Positions 13,666 to 13,801 of a stretch of 13,801 nucleotides of DNA are shown here, in pieces. The notes beneath the pieces were generated by a model, which had not been told where the DNA came from, did not search any database, and saw only the letters and a list, made by a program, of their open reading frames with translations. Each line of letters begins with the position of its first letter. The first letter of the stretch is position 1. The translations under genes were made by a program, and so were the position numbers. Origin of the DNA: Candidatus Aminicenantota bacterium (GTDB taxonomy: Bacteria > Acidobacteriota > Aminicenantia > Aminicenantales > Aminicenantaceae); assembly GCA_030620655.1 (NCBI GenBank), contig JAUXEH010000041.1, positions 1 to 13,801 of the forward strand, given 5' to 3'.

Positions 13666-13801
13666 GGCTTACCAATACCACACGCCCCCTCAAATTGCAA
13701 CGCCCGTCCAGTCCACCCCCTCAGTGTTCCCACCCTCCCATTCGCATTCGCAAAGGGCGTTGAGTTTTCCGCGTCCAATCAAGCTTGAACCACCCCCTCC
13801 C
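13666..13801. other. Intergenic region upstream of the leftward operon
   Basis: No gene is visible. It holds the mosaic repeat and, on the minus strand, four G runs (complement of 13716-13739) that could form a quadruplex. On the minus strand TTGCAA, 17 bases, then TATTGG lies so close to the ATG at 13665 that it would give an almost leaderless transcript. I regard it as a weak promoter candidate. Confidence 0.4.
13707..13745 (+). repeat. Mosaic intergenic repeat (units A and B joined)
   Basis: Positions 13707-13720 are identical to the unit A core at 146-159, and 13720-13745 match unit B at 225-250 with three C/T differences. Thus units that are separated by 65 bases at the left end are fused here, in the same orientation. 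The element lies 42 bases upstream of the leftward membrane-protein gene. Confidence 0.65.

Noticed and set aside
11968..13788. Long plus-strand open frame opposite the membrane-protein gene
   Set aside because: The translation is Glu/Gln/Gly-rich and featureless, while the minus-strand frame shows membrane helices and a plausible start. High GC third positions explain the empty antisense frame.

Overview
The window reads as a chromosomal segment of a GC-rich, diderm (Gram-negative type) bacterium. Two lipoprotein- or secretin-type envelope components are encoded, and both readable promoters have the sigma-70 TTGACx / TAxAAx form. Phylum cannot be fixed from the sequence. The combination of a secretin lipoprotein carrying a C-terminal cohesin module with PilM/N/O/P-like partners recalls Geobacter-type Desulfobacterota and Acidobacteriota/Aminicenantes-like genomes, but this is an impression and not a search result.

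Layout. (1) Positions 1-526 hold no convincing gene. They contain pyrimidine-rich direct repeats, a terminator-like hairpin with a T tract (339-384), a perfect 10-bp inverted repeat (418-458) and a near-consensus promoter (465-493). (2) Positions 527-8064 form one tight rightward operon of seven genes, mostly overlapping by 4 or 17 bases: gspF-like, gspE/pilB-like, pilM-like, pilN-like, pilO-like, pilP/gspC-like, and a secretin lipoprotein with TPR, STN, N1, secretin and cohesin parts. Together they would form a trans-envelope machine of the type IV filament superfamily: ATPase and platform in the inner membrane, PilM-N-O-P-like alignment complex across the periplasm, secretin in the outer membrane. 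No pilin, pseudopilin or prepilin peptidase is present. (3) Positions 8065-8270 hold two hairpins (the second a good intrinsic terminator) and a clean promoter serving a tRNA-Met(CAT) gene at 8271-8344. (4) tilS (tRNA-Ile lysidine synthetase) follows at 8567-9937. (5) On the opposite strand, reading leftward, a large multi-pass membrane protein (GT-C-like, 13665-11839) and an AsnB-type asparagine synthetase/amidotransferase (11834-9921) are four bases apart and probably co-transcribed. asnB ends convergently, overlapping the last 17 bases of tilS. (6) The right end (13666-13801) carries the same kind of repeat units as the left end.

The most interesting parts are the operon-sized secretion/pilus-like system lacking its own filament subunit, the fusion architecture of its secretin, the apparent loss of actin-fold nucleotide-binding motifs in its PilM-like protein, the inverted repeat next to the operon promoter, and the mosaic intergenic repeat family.
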